This document shows positions 8,950 through 10,511 of a DNA stretch of 10,511 bases, piece after piece. The DNA comes from JAAZNO01 sp012798275. GTDB taxonomy: Bacteria; Chloroflexota; Anaerolineae; B4-G1; SLSP01. The stretch covers positions 1-10,511 of the forward strand of contig DAOPQD010000102.1 in the NCBI GenBank assembly GCA_035347995.1, read 5' to 3'. Numbering within the stretch: the first letter of the stretch is position 1; each line of letters begins with the position of its first letter. Made by a program: the position numbers and the translations under genes. The notes below the pieces were generated by a model. The model made no database searches, had not been told where the DNA came from, and saw nothing but the letters and a program-made list of their open reading frames with translations.

Positions 8950-9555
8950 GGTGGACGGCTGAGGTATCACCAGGCTGAGTTGGGGTCCACACACGGGGCA
9001 GGCGTTGGGCTGAGCGTGAAAGCGGCGGTCGGCGGGGTTTTCGTACTCGGCACGACAGGCGTCGCAGAGAGGGAAGACGCGCATGGTAGTATTGGGCCGG
9101 TCGTAGGGGATGTCCGTGATGAGGGTGAAGCGCGGCCCGCAATTCGTGCAGTTGATGAAGGGGTAGCGGTAGCGCCGGTCGGCAGGATCGAACAGCTCCC
9201 GCAGGCAATCGGGACAAGTCGCCACGTCCGGCGAGATGAGCACGAAACGTCCTGCCTGCGCCTCCGAATGGCGGATCTCGAACGTCGTGTAGCCATTCGA
9301 GGGGATCGGTGTCGCCTCCAGCGAAGCGATGTGCGCGAGCGGGGGCGCCTCAGCGCGCAGCCCGGCGAGGAACGCCGTCAGCGTCTCCGGGTCGGCTTCG
9401 GCTTCGATGTCCACGCCGCCGGAGTGATTCAGCACCCAGCCGCGCACGCCGAGCCGCCGCGCCAGGTTGTACACGAAGGGACGGAAACCGACCCCCTGCA
9501 CCACGCCGGTGATCGAAATCCGCAGCGCCCTCGCCGGCACATTTTCAGGCTGCAC
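8503..9555 (-). CDS. hypF: HypF N-terminal part: acylphosphatase and zinc-finger domains, then repeat and out-of-frame tail
   Basis: From a GTG at 9555 this frame encodes 350 residues. GGAGGG six bases upstream of that GTG, and 26 bases from the hypB stop, makes it a better start than the ATG at 9681, which would overlap hypB by 100 bases. Residues 12-100 are an acylphosphatase domain with GVVQGVGFRPF (R25) and the partner asparagine N43. Residues 114-189 hold four cysteine pairs, C114/C117, C136/C139, C164/C167 and C186/C189, with the exact 18-24-18 spacing known for HypF zinc fingers. From residue 203 the heptamer array begins. After it this frame leaves the HypF sequence and runs about 53 out-of-frame codons to a stop at 8503. 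As assembled, the product would split carbamoyl phosphate but lack the transferase domains. Confidence 0.93.
   Translation of the reverse strand: MQPENVPARALRISITGVVQGVGFRPFVYNLARRLGVRGWVLNHSGGVDIEAEADPETLTAFLAGLRAEAPPLAHIASLEATPIPSNGYTTFEIRHSEAQAGRFVLISPDVATCPDCLRELFDPADRRYRYPFINCTNCGPRFTLITDIPYDRPNTTMRVFPLCDACRAEYENPADRRFHAQPNACPVCGPQLSLVIPQPSTVQQPATSFQQPASSNQLPATSFQQPATSFQQPATSNQLPATSNQLPASSFQQPATSNQLPATSNQPPASSLQLPATSFQQPATSNQPPASSLQPPATRFSPGPASCFCAAAFSPSRAWAASSWRVTRPLPKRCGACANASVARTNPSP
8663..8949 (-). repeat. Perfect-period heptamer array, 41 units, inside hypF
   Basis: On the + strand every 7 bases from 8663 begin GCTGG; only the last two bases vary: TT 21 times, AA 13, AG 4, TG 2, AC once. 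There is no indel in 287 bp. The coding strand gives heptapeptides of the form (N/F)-Q-(Q/L)-P-A-(T/S)-S, in whichever frame it is read, and no stop occurs in any frame. It lies between the last zinc-finger cysteine pair (near residue 189) and the YrdC-like domain, where HypF normally has a short linker. Because 7 leaves remainder 1 on division by 3, each unit gained or lost shifts the downstream frame. Confidence 0.98.
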
Positions 9556-9561
9556 GAGATT

Positions 9562-9567
9562 CCCTCC
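9562..9567 (-). promoter_or_regulatory. Shine-Dalgarno sequence fixing the hypF GTG start
   Basis: GGAGGG on the - strand lies six bases before the GTG at 9555. No comparable site precedes the ATG at 9681, so this decides the hypF start. Confidence 0.75.
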
Positions 9568-9581
9568 GTCGCCGGGCGCCG

Positions 9582-10283
9582 TTATCCCAGCCGCTCCTCC
9601 ACCCAGGCGAGCCAGGCCGCCATCCCCTCGCCGGTCTTGGCCGAGAGCGGCAGCACGGACGCGGCGGGATTCAGTCCCCACACCAGCTCGGTGAATTTCG
9701 GCAGGTCGAAATCCAGGTAGGGCATGAGATCGGTCTTGGTGACGACCACCACATCCACCGCCTCGAAGATCGCGGGGTACTTGTAGGGTTTGTCGTGCCC
9801 TTCGGGAACGCTGAGCAGCGCCACCCGGTAATCCTGTCCCAGGTCGAACGACACCGGGCAGATGAGATTGCCCACGTTCTCGATGAAGGTCACGTCCAGC
9901 ACCTCGAGCGGCAGGGCGTGCAGGGCGCTATGCACCATCGGCGCGTCCAGGTGACAGCCGCCGCCCGTGTTGATCTGCACGACCGGCGTCCCCGTCGCGG
10001 CGATGATCTCCGCATCCACCTGCGACGCGGTATCGCCCTCGATGACGCCAATGCGGAAACGCTCGCGCAACGCGGCGATCGTCGCCAGCAAGAGTGTCGT
10101 TTTCCCCGCCCCCGGCGAGGACATGAGGTTGAATGCGGTGATGCCGTGCGCTTTGAGATGCTCCCGATTCTCCTGCGCTGCCTGATCGTTGGCGTTGAGG
10201 ATCTTCTGCACCACAGGGATGCGCTGAGCGGTCACCGGCTCCTGTTCCTGCGGGTGATGCTCACAACCACAAGTGTCACACAT
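9582..10283 (-). CDS. hypB: HypB: GTPase for nickel insertion into hydrogenase
   Basis: 233 residues, normal length. HypB is a SIMIBI-class GTPase that, with HypA, supplies nickel to the hydrogenase large subunit after the iron ligands are in place. It begins MCDTCGC, the N-terminal high-affinity metal site (C2, C5, C7), followed by only two histidines, so there is no long His-rich nickel store. The P-loop SSPGAGKTT is at 55-63, the G-domain metal site GGGCHLDAP has C110 and H111, and the nucleotide-base motif is TKTDL. The ATG has a strong GAGGAGG four bases upstream. It is the first gene of the cluster, and the bracket repeat starts 14 bases before its ATG. hypA, often found next to hypB, is not in this window. 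Confidence 0.97.
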   Translation of the reverse strand: MCDTCGCEHHPQEQEPVTAQRIPVVQKILNANDQAAQENREHLKAHGITAFNLMSSPGAGKTTLLLATIAALRERFRIGVIEGDTASQVDAEIIAATGTPVVQINTGGGCHLDAPMVHSALHALPLEVLDVTFIENVGNLICPVSFDLGQDYRVALLSVPEGHDKPYKYPAIFEAVDVVVVTKTDLMPYLDFDLPKFTELVWGLNPAASVLPLSAKTGEGMAAWLAWVEERLG

Positions 10284-10296
10284 AAGGCCTCCTCGG

Positions 10297-10456
10297 AAAA
10301 TGGCCCCGAATGAACACGAATTTCACGAATCAGATCAGAAATTCCTGGCCCCCGGGGCTGCTACGTCCTCAAACAACGCGCTTCAGCGCGCTTGGCTCGT
10401 GTCAGGCAGGGGATTCCATCCCCTGCCGAACTGCGAGCCGTCGCAGCCTCTGCTCA
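10297..10456 (+). repeat. Right copy of the ~160-bp inverted repeat bracketing the hyp cluster
   Basis: It is the inverted partner of 4048-4208, about 90% identical by hand alignment. It has a perfect 10-bp stem (10405-10414 with 10418-10427, loop TCC) and a CGCGC-TTCA-GCGCG stem at 10377-10390. If transcription of the hyp cluster starts further right, this copy forms the 5' leader of the hypB message, which I infer. Confidence 0.9.
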
Positions 10457-10511
10457 GATACCACTGGCAAAATAATACTTGAACCTTAATAATTGCAGAT
10501 AAAATCATATT
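10457..10511 (-). promoter_or_regulatory. AT-rich segment, possible hyp promoter region
   Basis: This is the only clearly AT-rich stretch upstream of hypB. On the - strand a TATTAT (10477-10472) could be a -10 box, but no good -35 lies 16-18 bases upstream. It is offered as the likeliest promoter location rather than a defined promoter. The window ends here. Confidence 0.2.

Noticed and set aside
8517..9720. Several + strand frames across the heptamer array, rich in LVAGCWKL
   Set aside because: The array has no stop in any of six frames, so long open frames arise automatically. Outside the array they are antisense to HypF domains.

Overview
This is a GC-rich bacterial window with two unrelated gene blocks, dense in short tandem repeats and small hairpins. 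The gene content, and the habit of placing 7-21 bp repeats inside and between genes, fits a Chloroflexota-type genome (Anaerolineae or Roseiflexus-like). That placement is inferred from style, not proven.

Left block, + strand (1-3620): the 3' end of a REP-associated tyrosine transposase (RAYT/Y1) gene, then hsdR (type I restriction subunit), then a small YgjP/M48-like metallopeptidase gene. Each gene overlaps the next by the 4-bp ATGA. The hsdM and hsdS genes would lie to the left, outside the window. The RAYT linker is built from a 21-bp repeat, a 13-bp-stem hairpin and a 9-bp repeat. Bases 3621-4218 hold no convincing gene: there are three consecutive hairpins (3808-3946) and the left copy of a 160-bp repeat.

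Right block, - strand (4219-10283): a [NiFe]-hydrogenase maturation cluster in transcription order hypB-hypF-hypC-hypD-hypE. HypF and HypE make the cyanide ligands, HypC and HypD assemble the Fe(CN)2CO unit, and HypB delivers nickel. hypA and all hydrogenase structural genes are absent from the window. The cluster is bracketed by two inverted copies of a ~160-bp structured repeat (4048-4208 and 10297-10456). A shorter third copy lies at the hypD-hypE junction.

The most striking feature is inside hypF: 41 uninterrupted heptamers (8663-8949), all sharing the same five bases, placed in the linker between the zinc-finger and YrdC-like domains. All reading frames through the array are open. The HypF N-terminal frame joins the C-terminal frame only if the unit number is divisible by three. 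With 41 units hypF is split; 42 or 39 would restore it. The array carries internal signs of single-unit loss. This looks like a possible phase switch on hydrogenase maturation, though a repeat-count assembly error is a real alternative. Smaller 7- and 8-bp arrays occupy the hypF-hypC and hypC-hypD junctions and supply the HypC tail and stop codon.
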